A DNA stretch of 64,000 nt from JAFGPS01 sp964628465 (GCA_964628465.1 CAZVOA010000017.1:4359-68358), one strand, 5' to 3'; positions 43,973 to 53,300 are shown, counted from the stretch's first letter. Notes: a model not told the origin generated them from the sequence alone. Numbers and translations: made by a program.

Positions 43973-45085
43973 TTAAACTGTTATTGTATCATACTCAGCC
44001 AAAGATAACAACAAATGTTCAAAAATAAGCCTTTCATTGACATTTGACTCTATCCACTGGAGCATTGTGTAAGATTCGGAGATTTTTTCCGCGGCTATCT
44101 CAACATCGAACCGGTCGGCAAATTGCCTAATCTGCTTCAACTGGTCAAAATTAATTATTTCGCATTCCGGTATGACTTGTATCCTCATAGCGTCGTATAA
44201 AGCAGATATTATTATCTGAATAAATAATTTTTCCGTCCTTCTGCTGATGTCTGTTTTGCTCGTTTTTTCATCGAGATCGCTCCAGAGAGCCGTAACTTTA
44301 CTTTTCCAGTTTAGAATCGTATTTGCCAGTTCGAGAGAATCTGAATAATTGTATTTAGAAAGAGAATTTATTATCTCTTTCTTGCTTTCATAGAGATTCG
44401 CACCGTTTAATTCAAGCTCGGCCCAGTTGCAGGCCTGACCAAGGCTGCCCTGCGCCAGAAGCGAGAAATATTTTGAAATATTTGAGTCAAGCCCCTTTTC
44501 GATTAGCTTTTCTACTATTATCTCATGCTTAACCGGCCCGAAACGAATTATATGCGCCCTCGATTTGGTTGTCGGAAGAAGTTTTTCCAAACGAGTGCAA
44601 AGCAAAATGATACAGCAATACAAAGGAGGCTCTTCAAGTACCTTGAGCATACAGTTCTGCGAAGAAGCGTTCATTTTTTCAGTCTCGCTTACAACAAAGA
44701 CCTTCCGATGTGACAGATTCGGGCGAACTGTAACTTTTGCGTTGAGCATTTCACGTATCACATCCACCGGCATATCCAGAGGAGCGGCTTTGCCTTTGCC
44801 GTCTTCTGTAAATTCTTTTAATTCTTTATAGACATGAATAAAATCAGGATGCGTGCCGAAGTCAAAGATTTTACACGATTGACATGTGTTACATGCCTGT
44901 GTAAAACCATCTTCTGACACAGGATTCTGACACAGGAGAAGTTTGGCCCACTGCGAGGCGGTCAAGAATTTCCCAACTCCTTCGGGACCGGCGAAAATAT
45001 AAGCATGAGATGCTCTGCCGGACTTGTACGCTCTCTGCAAAATATCGATTGCATTATCCTGACAGAATATTTCCTTAAAAGACAT
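43973..45085 (-). CDS. holB: DNA polymerase III delta-prime subunit
   Basis: 370 residues, clamp-loader AAA+ subunit. Walker A-like GPEGVGKF (about 33-40), a four-Cys zinc module (CQNP... CNTCQSC, about 52-71), sensor-region SETEKMNASSQNCMLKVLEEP with the conserved Leu-Lys-Val-Leu-Glu-Glu-Pro block, then a helical C-terminal domain. It loads the sliding clamp with the tau/gamma and delta subunits. The start codon overlaps the tmk stop by one base, so the two are translationally coupled. Confidence 0.94.
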   Translation of the reverse strand: MSFKEIFCQDNAIDILQRAYKSGRASHAYIFAGPEGVGKFLTASQWAKLLLCQNPVSEDGFTQACNTCQSCKIFDFGTHPDFIHVYKELKEFTEDGKGKAAPLDMPVDVIREMLNAKVTVRPNLSHRKVFVVSETEKMNASSQNCMLKVLEEPPLYCCIILLCTRLEKLLPTTKSRAHIIRFGPVKHEIIVEKLIEKGLDSNISKYFSLLAQGSLGQACNWAELELNGANLYESKKEIINSLSKYNYSDSLELANTILNWKSKVTALWSDLDEKTSKTDISRRTEKLFIQIIISALYDAMRIQVIPECEIINFDQLKQIRQFADRFDVEIAAEKISESYTMLQWIESNVNERLIFEHLLLSLAEYDTITV

Positions 45086-45711
45086 TACGCGAAACTCACT
45101 TCCTCGATAATCCGCAAAATATTTTCGTGAACTTTTTCAATTTCCTCAGAAGCATCAACAACAAAGGCATTTTCATGCTCTTCGGCAAATTTCAGGAAAC
45201 CGGCTCTGACCCTACTATGATAACTGTCACCCTTTGCCTCCATTCTGTCAAGTTCCCTGTTCAATCTGCCCGCAGCGGTTTTAGTATCAACATCAAGAAT
45301 TATAGTTAAGTCCGGCCAGACTCTTTCAAGGCAGTCGGCGGCGAGTTTCATAATTTTTTCCACGCCGAAACCTCCGGCCCAACCCTGATAAGCATATGTA
45401 CTTGACAGCCACCTGTCAAGAATAACACACTTGTTATTCTGTAACGCAGGAGCTATTTTTTCAAGCCATAGCTGAATTCTTGCGGACATGTACAATAAAA
45501 CTTCCGTTTCTGTACACATCGTAAGATGTTCAGGATTGAGAAGAATTTCCCTGATTTTTTCCCCGATAGAAGTATCTCCGGGGTCACGGAATCGAGCGGT
45601 CGAAACTCCCTGAGCATTTAGCCTATCAATGAGAAGCTTTACCTGAGAGCTTTTCCCGCAGCCGTCAGGTCCGTCAATGACAATAAATTTTCCCGCCAGT
45701 TTCTCATTCAT
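45085..45711 (-). CDS. tmk: thymidylate kinase
   Basis: 208 residues, standard size. P-loop GPDGCGKSSQ (about 14-23), the DR motif in LDRWLSSTYAYQGWAGG (about 98-115), and the lid region with RLNRELDRMEAKGDSYHSRV. It phosphorylates dTMP to dTDP. It lies 9 bases downstream of the hexaheme cytochrome gene and immediately before holB. Confidence 0.96.
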   Translation of the reverse strand: MNEKLAGKFIVIDGPDGCGKSSQVKLLIDRLNAQGVSTARFRDPGDTSIGEKIREILLNPEHLTMCTETEVLLYMSARIQLWLEKIAPALQNNKCVILDRWLSSTYAYQGWAGGFGVEKIMKLAADCLERVWPDLTIILDVDTKTAAGRLNRELDRMEAKGDSYHSRVRAGFLKFAEEHENAFVVDASEEIEKVHENILRIIEEVSFA

Positions 45712-45720
45712 CGGATTTTC

Positions 45721-47133
45721 TTATATTCTAACCTTATCATCCGGGCCATGTACGTTTTTCAGCAGTGATGGCCGATCAGAGCCATGCGACCTGTGACAAT
45801 CCGTACAATTTACGTTTTTCTTGTGCAGTTCGGAATTAACAAAATCTGATTTATCATAAATTGAAGTTTTCGGTTCTGCATCAGTCTTTTTCTCAGAATT
45901 AACAGCCGTACCTCCCCACATCGAACCCATAGATCCCATGCTTCCGAAACCGAATGAATCATTGGAATCTGAATAATCATTCTCATCTTCTGAAAGCGAG
46001 TCTTCATCTGAAAATGCGCCAAACCCTGAAAATGGACTATCGAAAGAATCAGTTTTCTTTTCTACTTTTACCGCTTTTTCAGGGAATTTAACTCCTTCAG
46101 GAGGATTACTGTTATGACAAGCCAGGCAAAATTCTGTATATTCGTCAGTAAATGTTCTTGTACCCGGTGCATTCGGATCGTTTAAATAAACCGTTCCGTA
46201 GCCGTGCTTTTCCATATTATGACATACAAGGCAATCAGCATCTTTAATTATACCTGAAATATGCTTTGAAGCATTATCGAAGTCACCATCAGGACCTAAA
46301 ACTCTCCTGCGACCATACTCCTCATGTTCATCTCTTTTGTGACATCTGATACAAGTATCATTCAAAACGGCGTTGCCTACTGCATGACAAAAAACGCAAT
46401 ATCGTTCTTCGCCCAACATACCATGATGATAGTCTGCATCGCCATGACAATCGTTACAACCTCCATCGTGCGGCATAGTTAAAAAGATTTTACATTCCCC
46501 TGCTTTTACTTTGCCCGTCCAGATTTGCGGACTTGAGTCTGACTGATATTCTGAAACATCCTTTTTATCGATATTCATAACATAACTAACATCAAAAAAG
46601 CCGTCAATAAAGCCCATATCATTTACATCATTATTGATAACACAAATGATTTCCGCTTTAAATATCTCATCAGGATGAATTACCTGCACAGAAGGAGTGT
46701 ACATTTTTTCAAATTCATCTTCTGTCAACTTGTGTATATCTGTGAGAACATCTTTATGGGGAATATTAAGCTTTAATTTCCATTTATCCCTGTTCACGGC
46801 GGAAAACGACTTCAAAGTTTCATTGGGATCATGTAAAAACGCGATATCTTTGTCTGTGATATTCTGGTATTGAATTACTAAGGTATTCTCCAAAAACTGG
46901 CTCGGATCGGAGCGAGTAAAGCTTACCCTGGCTTTTAAACCATTACTCGCATCACCCCATTGTGATTCAGGTACAGAAGGTGCATACACCGCAATACTTA
47001 ATATCGGTTCTTCGGCATTCAATCCACGACCCGTGAAACGATCCAAAAACCATGAACCCAAAACAAAAAGTGCAAACATTACTACTAAACCTATTGCTGC
47101 TCCTTTTATAGCCGTATTGTCGGTTTGCGCCAT
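45721..47133 (-). CDS. membrane-anchored hexaheme cytochrome c
   Basis: 470 residues. One N-terminal membrane helix (about 10-32) anchors a periplasmic protein. Residues about 45-215 form a beta-rich domain without heme. Six CXXCH sites follow: CNDCH, CVFCH, CIRCH, CLVCH, CLACH and CTDCH, the last near residue 450. Between the fifth and sixth lies a 90-residue acidic linker rich in Ser, Asp, Phe, Gly and Met (FGFGSMGSMGSMWGG). It likely carries electrons across the periplasm; redox partners are not evident. It is encoded just upstream of tmk and downstream of a DUF362 protein gene, 213 bases away. Confidence 0.92.
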   Translation of the reverse strand: MAQTDNTAIKGAAIGLVVMFALFVLGSWFLDRFTGRGLNAEEPILSIAVYAPSVPESQWGDASNGLKARVSFTRSDPSQFLENTLVIQYQNITDKDIAFLHDPNETLKSFSAVNRDKWKLKLNIPHKDVLTDIHKLTEDEFEKMYTPSVQVIHPDEIFKAEIICVINNDVNDMGFIDGFFDVSYVMNIDKKDVSEYQSDSSPQIWTGKVKAGECKIFLTMPHDGGCNDCHGDADYHHGMLGEERYCVFCHAVGNAVLNDTCIRCHKRDEHEEYGRRRVLGPDGDFDNASKHISGIIKDADCLVCHNMEKHGYGTVYLNDPNAPGTRTFTDEYTEFCLACHNSNPPEGVKFPEKAVKVEKKTDSFDSPFSGFGAFSDEDSLSEDENDYSDSNDSFGFGSMGSMGSMWGGTAVNSEKKTDAEPKTSIYDKSDFVNSELHKKNVNCTDCHRSHGSDRPSLLKNVHGPDDKVRI

Positions 47134-47290
47134 AAATAGCTCCTGAAAATTAAATAGGCAGAATGTTCCCGCGATTGAACTTTAGAAAAACAGGAAACAT
47201 TTAGTAAGAGAAATTTCAAAATATTCATAAGTAAAAGATTATTCAGATAATACTCTAACACTGCCTTTCCTTACTCCTTTTTATAGGCAG

Positions 47291-47317
47291 AAGAGCCCCT
47301 TTTATTCAGGGGCTCTT
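47291..47317 (-). terminator. strong hairpin after the DUF362 gene
   Basis: AAGAGCCCCT (47291-47300) pairs perfectly with AGGGGCTCTT (47308-47317) with a 7-base loop. On the minus strand a run of A and T follows only after about 10 bases (CTGCCTATAAAAAGG), so it is a probable terminator or 3'-end stabiliser. Confidence 0.7.
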
Positions 47318-47346
47318 ACTTGTGCTTAACAATCAATATTTTTAGA

Positions 47347-48429
47347 TTAACTTAGCCCATAACATTGAGCCATAAAACTGTGAGGTCTGAAATTAAACTG
47401 GCAATCTTCAAGTTTTTCGCCGATAACTTTAATCTTCGACAAATCTCCCTGACCCATACCGGCATAATGAAGTGCCTCCAGATATCCAATTCTGAAAGGA
47501 TTGAAATCTTTGAGCATCATCTTTGTTCCAATGCAGTCGAGTGCAAGCGGATCAAGACTTGCCATTGCGAGTTTCGTATCTATCGGTGTGCCGTTAATTG
47601 GACCATCGCCTTCCATTGATTCAAATGCGTCAACAACACCAAGGTCAGGATAAATGCCCTGTGTCGCCAACTGAAACAGATTGAAGTGGAGTATTGACGA
47701 TGGAGTTTGCGTCTGGGTCTGATGCATCTTCTGCTTACTGTTATCAGTTCGTGTGATAACCGGTGCAGCCATAATAACATTTTTCAATGACAGAGTAGTT
47801 AATGCCCTGTCATGGGTTTTCATTTTCGCGGCTGAAATTACATACAAATCAGGATCCATGAACATAGACATGACACGAATAGGAACTATCGAATTTTCTC
47901 TACCCATTATAAAACGAGGTACGCTCGGAGTGTCATTTAATTCGATAAGTTTTACATTATATTCTTTCTCAAGCGCGGTATAACCATAAGATTGATATCC
48001 CCTCGACGCAGCACCGCCGGAAGGTGATTCTCCAATTGTAATTTGCTGGTCATAGCCATTGTCTTTGAGGAAATCCAGAATCGCGCGGCATTCATCGACA
48101 TGAGTGGCACAAAGAGGATTATTTGTTACAACAAAGTTCGGCTTGAGAAGAATTTTCTTGTTGCCTATGGATTTAACTATATCATCTTTGATATTATCGA
48201 GAGCAGCGCGAACAATTTCTCGCCTGTCATTACCTTTTTTTACGGAGACTGTTGCCTCCCCTGCCTGTTTTAAGAACAATTCATCCTGCTTGGGTGAAAT
48301 ACTTCTTGCCGACGCATAAGCTGCTTTTGGAGCGAACGCCTGCTTCCCAACGGCCATGTAAGCAGCACCAATCCCCAATCCCTTCAGTAAACTTCGACGA
48401 TCAAACTTCTTCGTAACACTATTTGCCAT
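47347..48429 (-). CDS. Tat-exported DUF362 iron-sulfur-like protein
   Basis: 360 residues. A twin-arginine signal (RRSLLKGLGIGAAYMAVG, about 11-28) indicates export of a folded, cofactor-bearing protein. The rest is a DUF362 domain: KILLKPNFVVTNNP, ESPSGG, VISAAKMKTHDRALTTLSLKN and GMGQGDLSKIKVIGE. DUF362 proteins are common in anaerobes, and some carry ferredoxin domains; this one has few Cys and no ferredoxin repeat, so a redox role is uncertain. It may be cotranscribed with the cytochrome gene, although a hairpin separates them. Confidence 0.9.
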   Translation of the reverse strand: MANSVTKKFDRRSLLKGLGIGAAYMAVGKQAFAPKAAYASARSISPKQDELFLKQAGEATVSVKKGNDRREIVRAALDNIKDDIVKSIGNKKILLKPNFVVTNNPLCATHVDECRAILDFLKDNGYDQQITIGESPSGGAASRGYQSYGYTALEKEYNVKLIELNDTPSVPRFIMGRENSIVPIRVMSMFMDPDLYVISAAKMKTHDRALTTLSLKNVIMAAPVITRTDNSKQKMHQTQTQTPSSILHFNLFQLATQGIYPDLGVVDAFESMEGDGPINGTPIDTKLAMASLDPLALDCIGTKMMLKDFNPFRIGYLEALHYAGMGQGDLSKIKVIGEKLEDCQFNFRPHSFMAQCYGLS

Positions 48430-48791
48430 TGAACGAACCTTTCATTTAATTGTCCGTATGCCCTGCCCATTTATAGGCATCTAATTAATAAAAAATGACT
48501 GGAAACGTCACCAGACATTAAACCTTTCAAAATATCAGAAAATGATGGTTTTTGCAACATTTTTAAAGTATTTATTTATAGAATCTCATGGAATTTTGAA
48601 TAAAATACATCAATCGTAAACTATGATTAGTTCTTTTCTGTTCATCTATAATTTATAATTATATACCATTACAGATTATATTAAGTTCGTGAAAAAATTC
48701 TGATATGGATGCTTTAGAAATCGAATCAGACAGATAATGACATTAAAATTGAAATAGAAACAAAAATGTAATTTCAAAAAAGAGGAATACA
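48430..48791. other. divergent intergenic region, AT-rich
   Basis: 362 bases between the divergent DUF362 and cupin genes. It must hold promoters for both. An AGAGGAA ribosome site precedes the cupin ATG. No repeat, RNA or short gene was recognised. Confidence 0.5.
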
Positions 48792-49157
48792 ATGTTTATA
48801 AAATACCTTGCGGAATGCCCGGAATTTACAGCAGGCGATGGATGTACCCTTCGGGAACTGCTTCACCCGGATAAAGCTGATATTGAAATCCGTTATAGCC
48901 TTGCTCATGCAAAAGTCGGCATTGGTGAAAAAACCATGCCGCATACATTACGCACGAGCGAGGTTTACTACATAATATCCGGCTCAGGCCTGATGCATAT
49001 AGGCCGGGAGGTACGTAACGTTACAGCAAATTGCGCTATATACATTCCTCCCGGCTCCACCCAATCCATAGAGAATACAGGTAATTCTGAATTAGAGTTC
49101 CTCTGCATAGTCGATCCCGCATGGCAGAAATCGGACGAAATTGTGCTTGGAAACTGA
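48792..49157 (+). CDS. small cupin-domain protein
   Basis: 121 residues, a single cupin barrel. The first cupin motif reads GEKTMPHTLRTSEVYYIISGSG with His and Glu metal ligands, and the second motif PPGSTQSIENTGNSELEFLCI lacks the usual His (Gln instead), so metal binding may be altered. Such proteins bind sugars, small acids or metal; the substrate is unknown. Monocistronic, convergent with the small membrane protein gene 20 bases on. Confidence 0.88.
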   Translation: MFIKYLAECPEFTAGDGCTLRELLHPDKADIEIRYSLAHAKVGIGEKTMPHTLRTSEVYYIISGSGLMHIGREVRNVTANCAIYIPPGSTQSIENTGNSELEFLCIVDPAWQKSDEIVLGN

Positions 49158-49176
49158 AAATTCAATGGAGTTTAAA

Positions 49177-49353
49177 CTAAAACGGATTGGGTAAATTTGG
49201 AATCGGTATTTTGCCAAAATAAACACCAGCCGCAACAGAAACAAGGATTAGCAGTACAAAAAGCTTGAAAAGCAGTAAATCATTCTCAAGTTTCTTTGTT
49301 CTAATCTCTTTTTTCAATTCTTTAACCTGTGCTTTTGCTTGTTTAGTATTCAT
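49177..49353 (-). CDS. 58-residue single-pass membrane protein
   Basis: A short frame from ATG at 49353 to TAG at 49177, preceded by a GGGAGTGG ribosome site 5 bases upstream. The first 27 residues are a basic amphipathic helix (KQAKAQVKELKKEIRTKKLE), followed by a clean membrane helix (LLLFKLFVLLILVSVAAGVYF) and a short PIPNLPNPF tail. No family recognised. The good ribosome site and clear topology support a real gene; the tail would be outside the membrane. Confidence 0.6.
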   Translation of the reverse strand: MNTKQAKAQVKELKKEIRTKKLENDLLLFKLFVLLILVSVAAGVYFGKIPIPNLPNPF

Positions 49354-49626
49354 TTTACCACTCCCTTTTCTCCGGATGAAAAGTCAAAAAACATCGCATT
49401 TCATTAGATTTGATACAACCTGACTGGACTTTTCTTTATTTGAACCCCCGGAATACGAATTGAACTCACTGAAAATGCTCCACTTCTCAAAACCATATAA
49501 AGTATAAGAAATTTTAACGAAAAGAAAAATTTTCACTTTATTTTTCTTCTGTACAGGTTTTCTTGCCAATTTAACGATAATTCAATATAATTAACCCTTT
49601 TGTAACGCGTTTTTACAGGACAATAT

Positions 49627-50838
49627 ATGACAATGACAATTATTGAACAAGTTAACATGCTCAAACGCGGCACCGTTGAAATTTTCAACGAGGCCGAATT
49701 ATCAGAAAAACTGACCGAATCTGCTAAAACTGGCAAGAAATTGCGAATTAAGCTGGGTCTTGACCCGACTTCGCCGGATATTCATCTCGGCCATACAGTC
49801 GTTTTGCGCAAAATGAGACAATTTCAGGACTTAGGCCATAAAGCAATCCTGATAATCGGCGATTATACCGCAAGAATAGGCGACCCAACCGGGCAAAATT
49901 CGACCCGGCCAATCCTGTCTTCCGAGCAAATTGATAAAAACGCAAAAACATATTTCCAGCAGGCAGAAAAAATTCTCGATACTTCCGAAAAAAAACTTGA
50001 AATAAGGTACAACGGCGAATGGTTGGGAAAGTTGACTCTGATTGAGCTGATTCAAATAGCGGCAAAAAAAACCGTTTCGCAAATGCTCCAGCGTGATACC
50101 TTCAAAAAACGCCTTCAGGCAAACATTGATGTCTATACGCACGAATTCCTCTATCCGCTTATGCAGGGCTATGACTCGGTTATGATACAAAGCGATGTCG
50201 AGCTTGGCGGCACAGACCAGACTTTCAATAACCTTATTGGCCGCGACCTTCAAAAAGCATACGGCCAGAAACAGCAGGTTGTTATTACGATGCCTATCCT
50301 CGTCGGCCTGGACGGCAAAGAAAAAATGAGCAAGTCCAAAGGCAACTACATCGGCGTAACTGATGAACCAAACGATATGTTCGGAAAAGTTATGAGCATT
50401 TCCGATGATATGATGGAAAATTATTATACCTTGCTTACAGATTTACCGAGTGACAAAATCGCGGAACTAATTAATCCAGAAAAAACTCATCCGAAAAAGG
50501 CAAAGGTTTTACTTGGCAAGATAATCGTTGCTCAACTTCACAATCAGCAAGCTGCGGACGCCGCGGAAGCTAATTTTGAAAAAGTCTTTGCGCAAAAACA
50601 ATTACCAGACGAAATGCCGGAATTTGAACTGCCCGCACAGCCGATTTCTGTCAAACAACTTATACAGACCTGCAAACTCGCTGAGTCAGGCGGAGAAGTA
50701 AAACGCCTCTGTGCCGGCGGCGGTGTCACTATCGACGGAAATAAAGTCACTGACCCGAATGCACAAATCACTCCCGCTAACGGAATGATACTTCAGGTCG
50801 GAAAGAGAAAGTTCGCGAAAATTAAAGTCTCGAATTAA
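49627..50838 (+). CDS. tyrS: tyrosyl-tRNA synthetase (TyrZ-like)
   Basis: 403 residues, class I synthetase for tRNA-Tyr. HIGH motif variant HLGH at 53-56, KMSKS at about 233-237, and a C-terminal S4 RNA-binding domain (about 340-400, VKRLCAGGGVTIDGNKVTDP). The layout with the KEKMSKSKGNYIG block resembles the TyrZ subgroup. Another in-frame ATG two codons in (MTMT) may be used. Intergenic on the left is AT-rich with no clear regulatory leader such as a T-box. Confidence 0.96.
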   Translation: MTMTIIEQVNMLKRGTVEIFNEAELSEKLTESAKTGKKLRIKLGLDPTSPDIHLGHTVVLRKMRQFQDLGHKAILIIGDYTARIGDPTGQNSTRPILSSEQIDKNAKTYFQQAEKILDTSEKKLEIRYNGEWLGKLTLIELIQIAAKKTVSQMLQRDTFKKRLQANIDVYTHEFLYPLMQGYDSVMIQSDVELGGTDQTFNNLIGRDLQKAYGQKQQVVITMPILVGLDGKEKMSKSKGNYIGVTDEPNDMFGKVMSISDDMMENYYTLLTDLPSDKIAELINPEKTHPKKAKVLLGKIIVAQLHNQQAADAAEANFEKVFAQKQLPDEMPEFELPAQPISVKQLIQTCKLAESGGEVKRLCAGGGVTIDGNKVTDPNAQITPANGMILQVGKRKFAKIKVSN

Positions 50839-50863
50839 CTCATCCATTTCCACTTTGTTTTTT

Positions 50864-50955
50864 TGTCATTGCGAAGGAGGCCGCTTAGGCCGACTGCGGC
50901 AATCTACAGCTTCATTATTATGAAGATTGCTTCGTCGTTTCACTTCTCTCAATGA
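50864..50955. repeat. family B element with inverted ends
   Basis: The left end GTCATTGCGAAGGAGGCCGC running to GGCAATCT is mirrored on the right by AGATTGCTTCGTCG ending in CTCAATGAC, so this is an about 92-base element with imperfect terminal inverted repeats. It lies between the convergent tyrS and PQQ-propeller genes. An isolated left end is at 40261. Confidence 0.75.
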
Positions 50956-50959
50956 CATA

Positions 50960-52273
50960 CTATTTTTCCTTTGCTATACAATACAACTTGCTTGCCGTAT
51001 GAATATACAAGCAACCATCAGCTATCGCGATAGAACCCTGAACAGGGTCATCTTCCATATCAATTCGTGAAAGTATTTTAAATTCATCACCGCCCGCGGC
51101 AAGTACAACAGCTTCAGCACTTTCGCTGATACAATACAACTTATCGTCCCCTGCTGTCACAGAAGCCCACCAAGGGTCACTGCCGCCCAGTTCACCCTGC
51201 CATTTCTGTTTGCCTGTTTTTGCTTCAAGACATGTCAAAACTCCCCTGGTTCTATCCGCAAGAACATAAACATTTCCTTTATAAAACAGCGGCGTACTGC
51301 AATCCGGAGAAGGCCCTTCAAACCTCCATGCAATGTCATCATCTGTTAGCAGACCTTCCCCGCCGCTCTTGATAACTAAAAGCCCCATATCGCCTCTCGG
51401 CGGAATCGCGAAAATTAATCCTTCCCCTGTTGTAAGAGAAGTTATATTGCGGTCCATATCTTTCTTCTTAGGATTTTCAGGATATTTGTATCGCCAGATT
51501 TCTTTGCCGGTTTCCGCATCGTTTGATGTGATTAGCGAAGCGCCTATATTAAGAATTTCCGTTCTGTCACCATTTTTGAATAATATCGGGGAAGTGTAAG
51601 AATCAAGTGACTCATCATGAACATCCGAAGGCCTGTTTTGCTTCCAGATGTTTTTTCCTGTAGCAGCATCAAGAGCAAGTAGAAAAGAAGTAAGATTTGC
51701 ACCCTGCGGCGAGCGATATGATGTGTCACGCCGCAGAACAAGAACATACAATTTATTTCCAAAAAGCAGAGGACTTGAACTGTACCCGTACTTCTGAGAA
51801 ATATTGCCGTATTCTTCTTCAATATTTCGCGACCAAAGTAATTTCCCGGCAAAATCAAATCCAGCTATATCGCCACTGCCATACATGAAGTAAACGTTTT
51901 TACTATCAGTTACAGGCGACGGAGCGGCAAGGTTATTTCTCGGTGCCTCCCTGCTCGATTCAGCGATTTTCTTTTTCCATATTTGATTACCCGTTTTCGC
52001 ATCGAAGCAAAAAGCAAGAAGGTCTTTGCTCTTTTTATCCGTCGAACTTATAAAGACCTTACCTCCATAAATAATTGGAGTTGCCGAGCCGTATCCGGGC
52101 AAATCAGCTACCCATGCAACATTTTCAGTCTTGCTCCATGTCGAAGGCAAATTGCTTTCCTCACTCGAACCATCCATCGAAGGCCCTCTCCAATGCTGCC
52201 AATCCCCAGCTTGAACCATCCCATTTATAAACAGAATTGCGATTATTACTTTCAAAATCCAGCTTTGTAACAT
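50960..52273 (-). CDS. secreted PQQ-like beta-propeller protein
   Basis: 437 residues with a signal peptide ending near VQAGD. DWQHWRGPSMDGSS is the start typical of planctomycete PQQ-propeller proteins. Repeats of about 40 residues with LLAFCFDAKTGNQIWKK-type blades (also FLLALDAATGKNIWKQ and LTCLEAKTGKQKWQG) make a seven- or eight-bladed propeller. The PQQ ligands of true dehydrogenases are not evident, so it probably binds protein or sugar rather than acting as a dehydrogenase. A decayed copy of its first 55 codons lies at 53030-53194. Confidence 0.9.
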   Translation of the reverse strand: MLQSWILKVIIAILFINGMVQAGDWQHWRGPSMDGSSEESNLPSTWSKTENVAWVADLPGYGSATPIIYGGKVFISSTDKKSKDLLAFCFDAKTGNQIWKKKIAESSREAPRNNLAAPSPVTDSKNVYFMYGSGDIAGFDFAGKLLWSRNIEEEYGNISQKYGYSSSPLLFGNKLYVLVLRRDTSYRSPQGANLTSFLLALDAATGKNIWKQNRPSDVHDESLDSYTSPILFKNGDRTEILNIGASLITSNDAETGKEIWRYKYPENPKKKDMDRNITSLTTGEGLIFAIPPRGDMGLLVIKSGGEGLLTDDDIAWRFEGPSPDCSTPLFYKGNVYVLADRTRGVLTCLEAKTGKQKWQGELGGSDPWWASVTAGDDKLYCISESAEAVVLAAGGDEFKILSRIDMEDDPVQGSIAIADGCLYIHTASKLYCIAKEK

Positions 52274-52307
52274 TAACTAATCCTCATATTACGCATCGTA
52301 ACTATAG

Positions 52308-52327
52308 ATTCCTGCCTTCGCAGGAAT
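52308..52327. repeat. hairpin repeat, family D copy 3
   Basis: ATTCCTGC-CTTC-GCAGGAAT, a perfect 8-base-pair hairpin followed by GACAAG, upstream of the PQQ-propeller gene start. Confidence 0.75.
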
Positions 52328-52408
52328 GACAAGTCATATTCAGTAGTTTAGTTTATTGTACTGGAATGTGTTAGAGAAAGTTCAATTTTTTCTATTATTA
52401 CCCGTTTG

Positions 52409-52849
52409 TTAATAATTTGTAACTCTAAATCCTTGTTTATTGAACTCATTATATAGTGCGTTAATAAGCTTGAACTTCTCGGGATTTGTGGTCTCGATAA
52501 TGACTACAGGCTCTCTTTTCCCCAGTTTTAAAGTTGTGATGATATACTCATTACCCTGCTCGTCTTTTGTTTTCAAATATGTTTTTGATGCGGAAGTTTT
52601 GTTATTGTCTTTAAATGTTTGAGCTCCCTCACCATAATAGGGAAGTGTAATATTGTTCTGGTCATTAGTCTCCTTATAACTGAATTCGCGCAGAACATTC
52701 CGGCAGGCATTATCGAAAGCATTATCCCGCTCGCTGTATGTCATATAATCCGTACCATAAACAGTTACAGAAACTTCGTCTTTTTTGCCGCATCCAAAAA
52801 TAGTCATTGCAGACAATAACAGTAGGAAAATCTTTGTTTCTTTCCACAT
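52409..52849 (-). CDS. small lipoprotein of unknown function
   Basis: 146 residues. A signal peptide with a lipobox (TIFGC, C20) shows it is a lipoprotein. The mature domain is alpha/beta with a repeat of strands; motifs SVTVYGTDY and GKREPVVIIETTNPEKFKLI. A basic AGGAG-type site (GGAGTTG) precedes the ATG. No family recognised. It lies 135 bases upstream of the PQQ-propeller gene on the same strand; common transcription is possible. Confidence 0.8.
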   Translation of the reverse strand: MWKETKIFLLLLSAMTIFGCGKKDEVSVTVYGTDYMTYSERDNAFDNACRNVLREFSYKETNDQNNITLPYYGEGAQTFKDNNKTSASKTYLKTKDEQGNEYIITTLKLGKREPVVIIETTNPEKFKLINALYNEFNKQGFRVTNY

Positions 52850-53029
52850 AAATCAACTCCTTTATTGCTCTATAAAAATAAAATGAACAGAAAATCTTAT
52901 TTTTCAACCTTTAATTTACCTTAATTTAACTACTTAACTTATTGTCTTTCAAAAAGATAGTCGTGAAAAACATTAATCGATTACAATATTTTTCTTAAAA
53001 TTAGAATAAATTTAATTTTAAAAACTTTA

Positions 53030-53194
53030 ACCTCCAGAAATAATCTGAGTAGCAGAACCGTAACCAGGCAAATTAACTTCCTCGCTTGATCCGTCCATCA
53101 AAGCCCCTCTCCAGTGCTACCAATCCCCAGCTTTAACCATCCCGCTTATAAACAGAATCACAATTATTACTTTCAAATTCCGGCTGAATTTCAT
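53030..53194 (-). pseudogene. decayed 5' fragment of a PQQ-propeller gene paralogue
   Basis: From an ATG at 53194 the frame gives a signal peptide and HWRG, MDGSS and LPGYGSAT blocks that match the first 70 residues of the protein at 52273. It carries an in-frame TAG (the Gln codon of DWQHWRG), an in-frame loss of about 16 codons after MDGSSEE, and ends at TAA at 53027-53029. The upstream stretch at 53242-53291 also resembles 52350-52397 upstream of the intact gene, so a segment including the gene start was duplicated and then decayed. Confidence 0.88.
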
Positions 53195-53300
53195 TATGTA
53201 ATCCTCATAAGTTTTAATGATAATTTAAAGTAATAAAAAATAATTTAGCTTATAGTACTGGAATGTACCACAGAAAGTTCATTTTTTCTCTGCAATATTA

